DNA of 18,802 nucleotides from Chloroflexota bacterium (GCA_022565015.1 JADFKI010000029.1:1-18802); one strand, 5' to 3'; positions 7,016-14,700 are shown, counted from the stretch's first letter. Notes: a model not told the origin generated them from the sequence alone. Made by a program: numbers and translations.

Positions 7016-8956
7016 CTATGTAGTCGGCGTGGCCAGGAGATGCCGGCCATCCAGCACGCACTCGGTCACGTTGCCCGCCAAGTCAATAATCTCCAGATGG
7101 ATGAACGGGTCCCAGGCGGGGTTCCTTCTGATGGCGGTTATGACGACCGGGTCCGTGGTGCCTACGTGAAAGACAATGGGCTCCAAGTCGACGCTGTGGG
7201 CCTCGCCGACGACGTTGATGGCGGCAAGCCCGCTGTCGTTGTCCTGTACGGTAATTTCAACGATGTGGTCGTTGAAGCCGGTCAGCTCGCAGGTGGGCGG
7301 CGTGGTGTCGACCACTGCTTGTTCCAGCTCAAACGCCCCAATGTCACAATCCAATCCCTGTGGACGCGGCACTCCCCGCTGGTCTGTTGTAATGGAGTTA
7401 CCGTCTACATCCGTACAGCCCGCAACAGGGATAACATCGATGGCTGGACTTCCCAATAGGAGCGCGTGTGTCTCTGTAGGGCCCCCGTTGTTCTGCAGCA
7501 GTCCCAAGAGCGAGATTGTGTTCGGTAGATCGCTGGCCGCAGTCAGGTTGCAAGTACCATCGCTGTCCAAGTTGTGCCCGAGAGAAACGAAAAGGGCGCC
7601 ATCGCAGTCACCGAAGGACGGGTTGTCTGCAATAATGCTGTTTTTCAGAGTCGTCGTGCCCTCATTATTGAAGATACCACCAGCACCATCAGCTGAGTTG
7701 CCGCTGATGGTGCTATTGACTATATCAATCGGGCCCAGATCGTTGAATATACCGCCGCCGGCACCTTGGACTGAGTTGCCGCTGACGGTGCTGTTGGTCA
7801 CCTTCATTGCACCGTCATCGTTGAATATGCCGCCTCCTAATTGCGTGGATGTGTTGCCGCTGATGGTACTGCTATCGATTGTCATAGTGCCCTGTCTGTT
7901 ATTAATACCACCACCTTCGTTGAAAACGCCTCCACTCACCGAGTTATCGCTCACGGTGCTGTTGCTCAGAGTCAAATCATCAAAGTTGCGGATGCCGCCT
8001 CCGAAAACTGCCGTGTTGCCGTTAATGGTGCTGTCGCTAATGGTCATTGTCGCAGTGGCTGCGACACCACTGGCATTTACGATGCCTCCGCCACTATCTG
8101 TAGCCGTATTGTCATTTACGGTGCTGTCGTTCAACGTAATCGTGCCGTTTCCGTTCGCGATGCCGCCGGCATTGGTAGCCGAGTTGCCACTGATGGTGCT
8201 GTCGGTGATGGACATCGTTCCGCCTTCACCGTTGAATAAACCGCCGCCGGGCCTGGCAATGAGGGTCGCGGCCGAGTTGTCGCTGATGCTGCTGCCAATC
8301 ACAGTCGTGTCACCACGACTATCGATGCCCCCACCGGACTCACCCGCCGAGTTGTCGTCCACGGCGCTGTCAGTTACGGTCAGCGTGCCACCGGCGTTGT
8401 TGAAAATGCCACCGCCATCGTTTGAGACCAAGTTATCCATCACAGATACGTTTGTGAGCTCTACAATACCTCTGTTAAATAGAGCTCCGCCTCTGCCTTC
8501 GGGCGCGAGGACCGTCCCTCCCGTGGCGGCGCCGTTCCGGACTGTCAAGTGATCCAGTCTGAGAGTTCCTCCGCCGGCAACGTGAAAAAATCGGAAGTCA
8601 GGCGTCCCTGCTGTGTTGCTTCGCAGAATCGTCGCGCCGTTGCCGTTAATGGTGATCTCGCTAGTGAAAGAAGGGAGGCCGTTGTTGCCTTCTGTGACGT
8701 TGTCAATAACCATCAGGGTGTACGTGCCACCAGCAGCCAGGTTGATCACGTCAGCTTGGCCGTTGCCGTTGGCGGAGTTGATTGCGGCGATAAGCCCGGC
8801 TACATCGCCGTCGGGTATATTAAAGGTCGCAGCCTCTGCTATGGGTGTCGTCCCCACTCGTATTACTAGACCCACAAGCACCAATAAAAGCGCCAGCGTC
8901 GCCAGGCGTAGATAGGCCATCGAGCGCGGAAAACGGAACATATAGCGAGCTGTCAT
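7016..8956 (-). CDS. Secreted right-handed parallel beta-helix repeat protein (CSLREA / choice-of-anchor Q type), 646 aa
   Basis: A signal peptide is clear: basic N-terminus, then LATLALLLVLVGLVIRV, with cleavage near AEA-AT (about residues 42-43). Residues about 44-140 form the CSLREA-like cap (GLIAAINSANGNGQADVINL, then GGTYTL). About 145-470 are imperfect repeats of roughly 24-30 residues built on GGGIFN, TxTxSTISGNSA and NNxGT, the coils of a pectate-lyase-like beta-helix. About 470-555 carry the conserved NNGGPTETHALLLGSPAID and TDQRGVPRPQG, then CDIGAFE (choice-of-anchor Q). The last 85 residues form an Ig/HYR-like domain with DTTPPTCEL and DLAGNVTEC. Such proteins are exported and may bind or modify polysaccharide, but no catalytic residues can be assigned. 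I chose the ATG at 8956 because GGGAGGG lies seven bases upstream. A GTG six bases earlier is too close to that RBS. Repeats are encoded by similar but not identical DNA. Confidence 0.9.
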   Translation of the reverse strand: MTARYMFRFPRSMAYLRLATLALLLVLVGLVIRVGTTPIAEAATFNIPDGDVAGLIAAINSANGNGQADVINLAAGGTYTLMVIDNVTEGNNGLPSFTSEITINGNGATILRSNTAGTPDFRFFHVAGGGTLRLDHLTVRNGAATGGTVLAPEGRGGALFNRGIVELTNVSVMDNLVSNDGGGIFNNAGGTLTVTDSAVDDNSAGESGGGIDSRGDTTVIGSSISDNSAATLIARPGGGLFNGEGGTMSITDSTISGNSATNAGGIANGNGTITLNDSTVNDNTATDSGGGIVNASGVAATATMTISDSTINGNTAVFGGGIRNFDDLTLSNSTVSDNSVSGGVFNEGGGINNRQGTMTIDSSTISGNTSTQLGGGIFNDDGAMKVTNSTVSGNSVQGAGGGIFNDLGPIDIVNSTISGNSADGAGGIFNNEGTTTLKNSIIADNPSFGDCDGALFVSLGHNLDSDGTCNLTAASDLPNTISLLGLLQNNGGPTETHALLLGSPAIDVIPVAGCTDVDGNSITTDQRGVPRPQGLDCDIGAFELEQAVVDTTPPTCELTGFNDHIVEITVQDNDSGLAAINVVGEAHSVDLEPIVFHVGTTDPVVITAIRRNPAWDPFIHLEIIDLAGNVTECVLDGRHLLATPTT

Positions 8957-8999
8957 TATCACACCCTCCCACTATTCGTAGGTTTGCTTAGAGGGGCAG

Positions 9000-9028
9000 G
9001 TTATCACATACGCACATATATTGATAAC
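9000..9028. promoter_or_regulatory. Inverted repeat upstream of the beta-helix gene
   Basis: Perfect 7-bp arms GTTATCA and TGATAAC are separated by 15 AT-rich bases and lie 44-72 bases upstream of the ATG at 8956 (minus strand). Arm spacing of two helical turns (22 bases centre to centre) suits a dimeric regulator, so this is a candidate operator. A hairpin role is less likely because no T run follows. Confidence 0.4.
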
Positions 9029-9227
9029 AATGAAGGAGGACGCATCATGATGAGCCCTTGATTTATCCGTGAAATACACGTTTGAAATACCGCAATGAGG
9101 AAACACAGTGATTTGCATCGTCTGGCAGCCAGGAACCTTGAAGCAAAGCAGTCGCCAGCAGCCCCTCGTGCGCCGCTCTGTTGCGGTCGCGCGAAGGAGG
9201 CCAGCGCTGGGGGCTCGCCGGGGTACG

Positions 9228-10253
9228 CTAGGAGGCTATGCGGTACACCCGCGTGGCGGTGTCGTGGAATAGGGCGGCGCGCTCGGTGGCGGAATAGCCC
9301 CTGGACATGCGCTTGAAGGCGTTGTACATCACGTTGTAGGAGAAGGAGACCTTGTCCACCGGATAGTTGCTCTCGAACATGCTGCGGTCGGGGCCGAACT
9401 TTTCGATGCAGTAGTCCATGAACGGCGCCATGGACCCGGCGAGCTCCTCGGAGCCGATGGGCTCGTTCCGCGCGTGCCAGTCGAAGCCCGTGCGGGGCAT
9501 GCCGATGCCGCCAAGCTTGACGTTTACGTTGGGGCATGCCGCGACGGCCGCGATGCCGCTGCGCCACGTCGCCAGCACCTCGTCGTCGCGACCGGCGTAC
9601 GGCCCGGTCCTCAGCAGGCCTCCGATGTGGTTCAGGATGATGGTCAGCTCGGGCACGGCCCTGGCGAAGTCGGCCAGCTCCGGTAGCTGCGGAAAGTACA
9701 GCCAGCCCTCAAGGGACAAGCCCATGCGGGCTAGCACCCGGGCGCCCGCTCGGAAGTTGTCGCTGGAAAGCAGTCCCTCCATGTAGTGAGCGGAGGTGTT
9801 CTCCACCTCGGGGTGTCGGTCCCACGTAACGGAGTGCCGGATGCCGCGAAACCGGTTGGGGCTGGCCGTCTGCAGCGCCTCCAGCACCGGCTCGACCGCA
9901 TCGCCCAGGTTCAGGTTGGCGTGCCCGACGATGGCCGCCGCGGCACGGCTGGGTCCGTAGACCCCGCTTGCGCTTGCCGCAGCCAGTCCCTGCACGAACT
10001 CGACCTCGCCCACGGGACGCATCTCCTCCGGCCCATCTTCGCGGTACATCGACCTGCACTCGATGAACACCGTGGACTTCACGTTATGGCCGCTGTTGAG
10101 ATCGGCGCTGAGCTCGTGAAGAAGGTAGCGCTGGTAGGGAAGGCGGGCGGTCCTGAAGTCCCAGAAATGGTGATGGGGATCGCAGATTGGTATCTCCGGC
10201 TCCAGGGTCTGCTCCCGGGTTAGAGCGAGCCAGTCGTTGCCGCCGAATGGCAT
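9228..10253 (-). CDS. Amidohydrolase 2 family metal-dependent TIM-barrel hydrolase, 341 aa
   Basis: The sequence fits the amidohydrolase_2 family of metal-dependent hydrolases and decarboxylases. The first strand carries the metal ligands in CDPHHHFWD (D25, H27, H29). A barrel histidine is H209 (IILNHIGG). The last barrel strand carries MFESNYPVDK (residues 292-301), a hallmark of one subgroup where E or D completes the site. FRGIRHSVTWD (about 135-145) is another conserved strand. Known relatives act on lactones, carboxylic acids and aromatic acids, so the reaction here cannot be fixed. Full length for the family. I chose the ATG at 10253, which has GGAGG six bases upstream, over an in-frame start 14 codons earlier. 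It is divergent from the dehalogenase-like gene at 10422. Confidence 0.9.
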   Translation of the reverse strand: MPFGGNDWLALTREQTLEPEIPICDPHHHFWDFRTARLPYQRYLLHELSADLNSGHNVKSTVFIECRSMYREDGPEEMRPVGEVEFVQGLAAASASGVYGPSRAAAAIVGHANLNLGDAVEPVLEALQTASPNRFRGIRHSVTWDRHPEVENTSAHYMEGLLSSDNFRAGARVLARMGLSLEGWLYFPQLPELADFARAVPELTIILNHIGGLLRTGPYAGRDDEVLATWRSGIAAVAACPNVNVKLGGIGMPRTGFDWHARNEPIGSEELAGSMAPFMDYCIEKFGPDRSMFESNYPVDKVSFSYNVMYNAFKRMSRGYSATERAALFHDTATRVYRIAS

Positions 10254-10304
10254 GATGCGCCTCCGTTGCTGTAATTGGCGGCCCAATAGTAACACAACTC
10301 GCGC

Positions 10305-10325
10305 GGGGTACTGGGTACGGGGTAC
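10305..10325. repeat. Three tandem 7-bp repeats (GGGGTAC / TGGGTAC / GGGGTAC)
   Basis: Three head-to-tail heptamers differing only in the first base lie between the divergent amidohydrolase and hydrolase genes. Their spacing (7 bases) is shorter than a helical turn. They could be a slippage product, a scattered short repeat of this genome, or a regulator site. Confidence 0.5.
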
Positions 10326-10421
10326 GTTCGGGTGGGTTCGCGGCAGGCGAATGGCGCAATGAAATAGTGGGAGTTAAAATAAAAAGAGGACCCGAGAGCG
10401 GAGCCAAAAAGGGGGCGGCAA

Positions 10422-11300
10422 TTGACCGAGCGATTCGAGTTCCCGTTCAAGGAAAACTATGTCGAGGTGGACGGCGTCCGTCTCCACTACGTGGACGAGG
10501 GTACCGGACCTCCCATCCTGATGTTTCATGGCGCACCAACCTGGAGCTACCTGTACAGAAAGATGATACCGCCTCTCGTGGCCGCCGGTTATCGCTGCGT
10601 GGCCCCGGACTTGATGGGCTTCGGGCTTTCAGACAAGCCGACCGACGAGTCCGAATATACCTTGCCCAGGCACGTGGAGCTGATGACCGGCCTGGTCGAC
10701 AAGCTGAAGCTGGAGGGCGTAATCACCGTTGGCCAGGACTGGGGAGGGCCCATAGGCCTACGTTACGCTATCGACCATCGAGAGAACGTCAGGGCCCTGG
10801 TGATCTTGAACACCCTGGTCAAGATCACTCCAATACCCCTCATCTTCAGCCTGATTTTTCGCAGCGGAGGCTTCTCTAGCTTCTTAGTCAGAAGACTGGA
10901 CCTCTTACGAAAGATGGCCTTTGGAGGCAAGCTGATGTTCAAGCGCCCCCTGGACAGGAGGGCCAAGGAGCAATACAAGATGCCTCATAAGAATGCGGCC
11001 TCCCGGGCGGGCATCGCAGCCTTCCCGAAAATGATTCCCACCAACGACGCCCATCCAAACGCCGAGTACATTTCTGCCATCGATAGAACTCTTCGTGAAT
11101 GGGACCTGCCGGTGCTCGTCATGTTCTCCGACAAGGACCAAGTATTCACCATTGAAGAGGGTCAGCGCATTGCCGACATGGTGCCCAACGGTCGATTCCA
11201 GCTGATAGAAAACGCCGGTCATTTTCTCCAGGAAGACGCGGGCGAGGAAGTGGCCGAGCGCATCGTGACTTTCCTACGTGACGAAGCCCAGATCAGCTGA
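10422..11300 (+). CDS. Alpha/beta hydrolase, haloalkane dehalogenase-like (HLD-I type), 292 aa
   Basis: The alpha/beta hydrolase core is complete. The oxyanion loop is HGAPTWSYLYRKMIP (H36 on). The nucleophile elbow is VGQDWGG with D106, an aspartate instead of the serine of esterases, followed by W107. A later acid is D239 (SDKDQVF) and the catalytic histidine is H267 (NAGHFLQED). An Asp nucleophile next to Trp, HGxPTWSYLYR, and PDLMGFGLSDKP closely recall haloalkane dehalogenase DhlA. In that family Asp attacks the carbon-halogen bond, water guided by His releases the alcohol, and Trp helps bind halide. The cap-domain halide residue cannot be assigned by eye, so an epoxide hydrolase or fluoroacetate dehalogenase-like activity remains possible. 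Translation starts at a TTG (10422) with AGGGGG seven bases upstream. No signal peptide. Divergent from the amidohydrolase gene. Confidence 0.88.
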   Translation: MTERFEFPFKENYVEVDGVRLHYVDEGTGPPILMFHGAPTWSYLYRKMIPPLVAAGYRCVAPDLMGFGLSDKPTDESEYTLPRHVELMTGLVDKLKLEGVITVGQDWGGPIGLRYAIDHRENVRALVILNTLVKITPIPLIFSLIFRSGGFSSFLVRRLDLLRKMAFGGKLMFKRPLDRRAKEQYKMPHKNAASRAGIAAFPKMIPTNDAHPNAEYISAIDRTLREWDLPVLVMFSDKDQVFTIEEGQRIADMVPNGRFQLIENAGHFLQEDAGEEVAERIVTFLRDEAQIS

Positions 11301-11497
11301 CCTTAAGCAGGCGATTACCAGGTCATTGCACAATTAGAGGAACCTCATAACTTTCGCAGGGGCGCGGTCGAGAGGAGCGGGCCGACTGGCCATGATATGC
11401 CTTGCGTGAACTGGAAGTCATATCCGACCCTCGGCCTTGAGAAACGACTCTGGCACAGTCTTAGATACTCGAAACTGGAGGCCCTCAAGCCGGCCGT

Positions 11498-12313
11498 TCA
11501 CACCAGGCCTTCCTCCAGTGCAATTTTTTCGAGGGCCTCCCAGCCCTTCGTCGTGCCGGGCACGAACGCTCCACAGCCCTCGCCATCCAGCACAGCCTTG
11601 CCGACTGCCTCGCTGAAGTCTACCGAGAGGAAGGCCTCTGTTATCTTGCGGGCGAGCTCGTCGTCCATGTCGCCTTGCGCCGTGAAGCAACAGTGGCTGT
11701 ATCCGGGACTCGACCAGAAGATTCGCACGCTGCCTTTCGGTATCGTGCCGCTGTCCTCCAGTCGCGCCAGGCTGCGCTGACACACCGCGCCGGCATCGTA
11801 CTCTCCGCTTCTCACCCGCTCGATAACGTCATGCTCATCGGAAACGAACTTGCCAGAGTCCCCGGAAGCGTCCGCAGGATTTCGCTCTTCATTGAAGGTA
11901 AACGATGAAAGGTCACGCTCGGGGTCGATGCCTGATTCTTTAAGGAAGTGGTACGCGAGCACGCCTGCCTCTATTGAGCCGCGGCTGCCAAATGCGAAGC
12001 GCTTACCCATCAGGTCTTCCACGGCAGTAATGCCCGAATCGGGAAGGGTAACGAAATGGGTGATGTAGTTCACGTCAACGTCGCGCATGGCGACTACCTT
12101 ACACGGGTCGCTGAGCCTCCGTTTTATTTTCACATAGGCCAGGGGGCCGTTCCACGCTAGGTCTATCTCTTTGTTGACGAAGGCATCTACGAGGGCATCA
12201 TAGTCCGAGTACAGGACCCAGTCGAGGTCAATGCCCTGCCTTCTGAAGTACTCCTGTAGTCCACGAAACACTTCAATATAAGGGGCCGACGCAGCACCAC
12301 CTAGCCTGACCAT
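11498..12313 (-). CDS. PhnD/SsuA/transferrin-family substrate-binding-like protein without signal peptide, 271 aa
   Basis: The sequence fits the phosphonate/phosphate-type periplasmic binding fold (PhnD-like). The first strand and helix are RLGGAASAPYIEVFRGLQEYF, DLAWNGPLAYV (51-61) is the typical ligand-loop segment, and LMGKRFAFGSRGSIEAGVLA (about 101-120) is the second lobe. FWSSPGYSHCCF is the return strand seen in the family. The family normally delivers phosphonate, sulfonate or similar anions to an ABC transporter. The ATG at 12313 has an excellent RBS (AAGGAGG, four bases of spacing), and the mature domain begins at residue 2, so no signal peptide or lipobox is encoded. Upstream codons in the same frame to 12403 look non-signal-like too. 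No permease or ATPase gene is nearby. It may be a cytosolic sensor or enzyme-like relative rather than a transport component. Confidence 0.82.
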   Translation of the reverse strand: MVRLGGAASAPYIEVFRGLQEYFRRQGIDLDWVLYSDYDALVDAFVNKEIDLAWNGPLAYVKIKRRLSDPCKVVAMRDVDVNYITHFVTLPDSGITAVEDLMGKRFAFGSRGSIEAGVLAYHFLKESGIDPERDLSSFTFNEERNPADASGDSGKFVSDEHDVIERVRSGEYDAGAVCQRSLARLEDSGTIPKGSVRIFWSSPGYSHCCFTAQGDMDDELARKITEAFLSVDFSEAVGKAVLDGEGCGAFVPGTTKGWEALEKIALEEGLV

Positions 12314-12444
12314 TTTCGCCTCCTTGGGACGGTGCCATTGGTCTCGTGTGGACTTATCGTGGCCTGAAACGCCACATCGATGCAGAACGAACTCCCCGGC
12401 CATGCCTATGCACAGATCAACGACCGGCGATTACATAAAAAGAG

Positions 12445-12594
12445 CTACTGGAGGCGTTTGCGGGTGAAGTATAGCGCGATGCCGATTATAATGCCGATAG
12501 CCACGAACTCGAAATTGCCCTGGGTCATGCCTAAAATCATAAACGTGACGCTGGATGAGAAGGCGCTCACGTACATCCACCACGTCATGGACAT
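12445..12594 (-). CDS. Small two-helix membrane protein, 49 aa
   Basis: A tiny gene with GGAGG five bases before the ATG at 12594. An in-frame ATG upstream at 12663 would give 72 aa but has no RBS. The protein starts MSMTWWMYVSAFSSSVTFMI, then LGMTQGNFEF and VAIGIIIGIALYFTRKRLQ. Two hydrophobic segments joined by a short polar turn suggest a hairpin in the membrane, with the basic end TRKRLQ inside. Family not recognised and function unknown. It lies between an unknown gene (87 bases upstream) and the PhnD-like gene (131 bases downstream), all on the minus strand. Confidence 0.6.
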   Translation of the reverse strand: MSMTWWMYVSAFSSSVTFMILGMTQGNFEFVAIGIIIGIALYFTRKRLQ

Positions 12595-12681
12595 GCAATC
12601 CTCCGCTTGTATCCTGGTGCTCAGCTTGATGCTTTGGCTACATACTTTCTCTGATAAGGGCATTAACTCAAGCGTACGTTC

Positions 12682-13287
12682 TCACGAGTCGTGAGTGAGC
12701 CGAGTAATACCAAATTGGGATAACAGTTCACGGCCCAAGTGAACGACCACTTCCGCCAGCCGAATCAAGGTGATGAACTGTGACGGCACCCCTCCAATTT
12801 CAAATTGTATGATCGATGCCAATTCGGGAGGCAATGTTGGGTCATAGTGTGCACCGCCAAGCTTGTTTGCCACCAATTTAAGCAGTTGTTCTCCGGAAAC
12901 TTTTGTTTGCCCCACAACCAACTGTGTCGATGACAGCCACTGCGCCAATGTGACTTCGTGATGAAACGGAGGTCCTTCTGGAGTCGCTCTGAGTGAATCG
13001 CCGGACCATTGAATTCGAGTCGGGCCCAATATCTCGGCTATCTCCTCGTTGTCCAAGAAGTCCAAAGGGATGCTATAGAATTCCAACGGGAAATCGACTT
13101 GCGTGGCAAGGTCTAATAGCAAGGGTGTTTGGCCACTTGATACGAGCAGGGACCGTAATTGTCCTATAACAGGCAATAAATGGGCAATCTCCTGTGTTGC
13201 GGCCGTTGCCCGCAGTCCCTCGTCGATAACTACTAGAGCCTGCCGCAATTCTTCAAACCTGTCCCGCTGGGACTTCCGGATTGCCAT
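12682..13287 (-). CDS. Hypothetical protein, 201 aa
   Basis: I do not recognise this family. The N-terminal 60 residues look helical and charged (KSQRDRFEELRQALVVIDEG), with heptad-like spacing. The middle contains FPLEFYSIPLDFLDNEEIAE and a Trp-rich turn, and the C-terminus ends in another helical region (FITLIRLAEVVVHLGRELLS). There is no signal peptide and no long membrane span. I chose the ATG at 13287, preceded by GGCGG seven bases upstream. An in-frame ATG at 13326 has no RBS. It is AT-richer than most neighbours, which may hint at a different origin. Downstream lies the small membrane protein gene, possibly co-transcribed. Confidence 0.6.
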   Translation of the reverse strand: MAIRKSQRDRFEELRQALVVIDEGLRATAATQEIAHLLPVIGQLRSLLVSSGQTPLLLDLATQVDFPLEFYSIPLDFLDNEEIAEILGPTRIQWSGDSLRATPEGPPFHHEVTLAQWLSSTQLVVGQTKVSGEQLLKLVANKLGGAHYDPTLPPELASIIQFEIGGVPSQFITLIRLAEVVVHLGRELLSQFGITRLTHDS

Positions 13288-13394
13288 TCGGCTACCGCCT
13301 GCTTTGTTCATTCTATTATTAATCAACAGAGCGGTTCTTCAGATAAATACCAAATTTTAACGTATCCATTTCGCCAATTCCTTGGCACAAGCAA

Positions 13395-13417
13395 GCCCGT
13401 CAGAATATCTCACGGGC
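13395..13417 (-). terminator. Possible terminator after the tRNA operon
   Basis: GCCCGT / ACGGGC 6-bp stem with an 11-base loop, lying 24 bases beyond the tRNA-Cys 3' end on the minus strand. The following bases (TTGCTTGT) are only moderately T-rich, so confidence is low. Confidence 0.35.
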
Positions 13418-13440
13418 CTGTTGGTTATGGAGTTCGTTTG

Positions 13441-13517
13441 TGGAGGCGACGGGCGGATTCGAACCGCCGAATAGAGGTTTTGCAGACCTCCGCCTTAGAC
13501 CACTTGGCTACGTCGCC
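13441..13517 (-). tRNA. tRNA-Cys (GCA)
   Basis: The minus strand folds as a complete tRNA. The acceptor stem is GGCGACG/CGTCGCC, the D-arm is GTAGCCAAGTGG, and the anticodon stem GAGGT/ACCTC carries loop CTGCAAA with anticodon GCA (plus-strand 13481-13483). The T-arm is GGCGGTTCGAATCCGCC, the discriminator is U73 and the CCA is encoded. U73 with GCA is diagnostic for cysteine tRNA. It lies 15 bases downstream of tRNA-Leu in the same transcript. Confidence 0.96.
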
Positions 13518-13532
13518 TTATATACCTATGAC

Positions 13533-13619
13533 TGGTGCCGAGGAGGAGACTCGAACTCCTACAGCCTTGCGGCCACAGCGCCCTCAACGCTGCGTGTCTA
13601 CCAATTCCACCACCTCGGC
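13533..13619 (-). tRNA. tRNA-Leu (GAG)
   Basis: The minus strand folds as a class II tRNA. The acceptor stem is GCCGAGG/CCTCGGC, the D-arm has GGTGGAATTGGTAGACAC, and the anticodon stem CAGCG/CGCTG has loop TTGAGGG and anticodon GAG (plus-strand 13583-13585). The long variable arm is TGGCCGCAAGGCTGT, the T-arm has GGAGTTCGAGTCTCC, the discriminator is A73 and CCA is encoded. It reads CUC/CUU leucine codons and is the first gene of the tRNA pair. Confidence 0.96.
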
Positions 13620-13686
13620 CCGTCCCATTGTCACCTGGGGCACGCCCCGGTCCGCCTCAGGCGAGTGGACATCGGTCACCGGCCAT

Positions 13687-13715
13687 ATTATAGCCAATCC
13701 ACCAGTCTCTGTCCA
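13687..13715 (-). promoter_or_regulatory. Promoter of the tRNA-Leu/tRNA-Cys operon
   Basis: On the minus strand: TGGACA (-35, one mismatch), a 17-base spacer and a perfect TATAAT (-10). Transcription would begin near 13680, about 60 bases before tRNA-Leu. Confidence 0.75.
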
Positions 13716-13912
13716 CAGATTTTCGCCGACACAACCGCAATCTAACTACCTATTATTCAGATGCGGCGACGGTACTCACAGGTGCCGAAATGTATACTCT
13801 TTCTACGTGAAACGGCCCGCAATTCCCGCCTTCATCACCTCATCGATTCCTCCAGCGTCAGATGTGTCCGTGCTGCTGTCACGGTCCGTTCCGGACGGGC
13901 TGCGGAAGAGGA

Positions 13913-13941
13913 TTGTGCACCGGTGCCGCAATCAATAGAAT
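13913..13941 (+). promoter_or_regulatory. Weak promoter candidate for the RraA-family gene
   Basis: TTGTGC (13913-13918), 17-base spacer, TAGAAT (13936-13941), about 34 bases before the ATG at 13975. The -10 box is good but the -35 matches consensus at only three bases. Confidence 0.35.
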
Positions 13942-13974
13942 ATCCGCTGCGACAACTATCCACGAGGTGACACT

Positions 13975-14700
13975 ATGGCGAACGCGTCCCGGATTTCCGA
14001 TGAAACGCTGGAGGTATTGCGAAAGATTCCCACCCAGACACTGATCGACGGCCTCTGGGTCAAGGGCTGGCCGATGAGCTACGTCGAGGGCGCCAGACCG
14101 CTTCAGCTCGGTCAGAAGATGGCGGGTAGGGCGGTCACGCTACGCTTCGTACCCCACAGACCGGACCTGGTACAGGACAAGCCCAAGGGCGTCGATTCAG
14201 CCGAATACGTCGCCATCGAGCTGTGCGGCCCCGGAGAGGTGCTGGTCATCGACGCCATGGGCTGGAAGTACAGCTCCGTCGGTGGCGACATCAAGTTCTT
14301 CCGCATGATGCAGCTGGGCGCGGGCGGCCTCGTCACCGACGGCGCCGCCAGAGACAGCGTGGCTCTCAAAGGCTATGGCTTCCCGGTCTTTTCCGCCGCC
14401 ACGACCGCCAAGCAAGGCCCCGCCGAGTTCTGGCCGTGGCAGGTCAACGATGCCATTCAGTGCGGCGGAGTCCTGGTGCGGCCCGGCGACGCGGTCGTTG
14501 GCGACGACGACGGCGTCGTAATCGTGCCTCGCGGCGAGGTCGACGACGTGATAAGGATCGCCCACGAGCGAGAGGAGGTCGAGGAGGTCATCAAGGCGCA
14601 GCTGGAGATTGAGAAGTGCTCACCGGGCAAATACTACCCGTTCAATGACCTGACGTGGAAGCTGTTCGAGGAGAAGACGGGCAAGAGCTACCGCCACTGA
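13975..14700 (+). CDS. RraA family / HMG-CHA aldolase-like protein, 241 aa
   Basis: The sequence matches the RraA-like fold shared by RNase E inhibitor RraA and class II HMG/CHA pyruvate aldolases. Conserved parts are GRAVTLRF (about 51-58), GPGEVLVIDAMG (85-96), the loop SVGGDIKFFRMMQLGAGGLV (101-120), the TDGAARD motif (121-127) with R126 and D127 as substrate and Mg-binding residues in aldolases, and GDDDGVVIVP (176-185) near the end. Because the R-D pair and the glycine loop are kept, divalent-metal aldolase or oxaloacetate decarboxylase activity is more likely than RNase inhibition. It is longer than E. coli RraA, with a C-terminal extension of about 45 residues (from EEVEEVIKAQLEIEKCSPG). 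The ATG is preceded by GAGGTGA. The next gene downstream is a lipoprotein with its own RBS. Confidence 0.88.
   Translation: MANASRISDETLEVLRKIPTQTLIDGLWVKGWPMSYVEGARPLQLGQKMAGRAVTLRFVPHRPDLVQDKPKGVDSAEYVAIELCGPGEVLVIDAMGWKYSSVGGDIKFFRMMQLGAGGLVTDGAARDSVALKGYGFPVFSAATTAKQGPAEFWPWQVNDAIQCGGVLVRPGDAVVGDDDGVVIVPRGEVDDVIRIAHEREEVEEVIKAQLEIEKCSPGKYYPFNDLTWKLFEEKTGKSYRH

Larger units (their letters stand above)
13620..13974. other. Intergenic region between tRNA-Leu and the RraA-family gene
   Basis: About 355 bases holding the minus-strand tRNA promoter near 13687-13715 and a weak plus-strand promoter near 13913-13941. Open frames running through it from the tRNA genes are chance frames. I see no other supported feature. 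Confidence 0.5.

Noticed and set aside
7176..8552. 458-codon open frame on the plus strand opposite the beta-helix gene
   Set aside because: It is the reverse of a repetitive Gly/Asn/Ser/Thr-rich coding sequence and reads as repetitive Leu/Pro/Val text (LPLMVLL, PPPS); no RBS, signal or domain. The minus-strand gene has a signal peptide and known motifs.
9004..9567. 187-codon minus frame overlapping the amidohydrolase
   Set aside because: Arg/His/Gly-rich shadow of the amidohydrolase gene in another frame.
13438..13938. Plus-strand frames of 101 and 166 codons over the tRNA genes
   Set aside because: The sequences GGFEPPNRGFADLRLRP and RADSNRRIEVLQTS are the well-known false translation of tRNA genes; both tRNAs fold fully on the minus strand.
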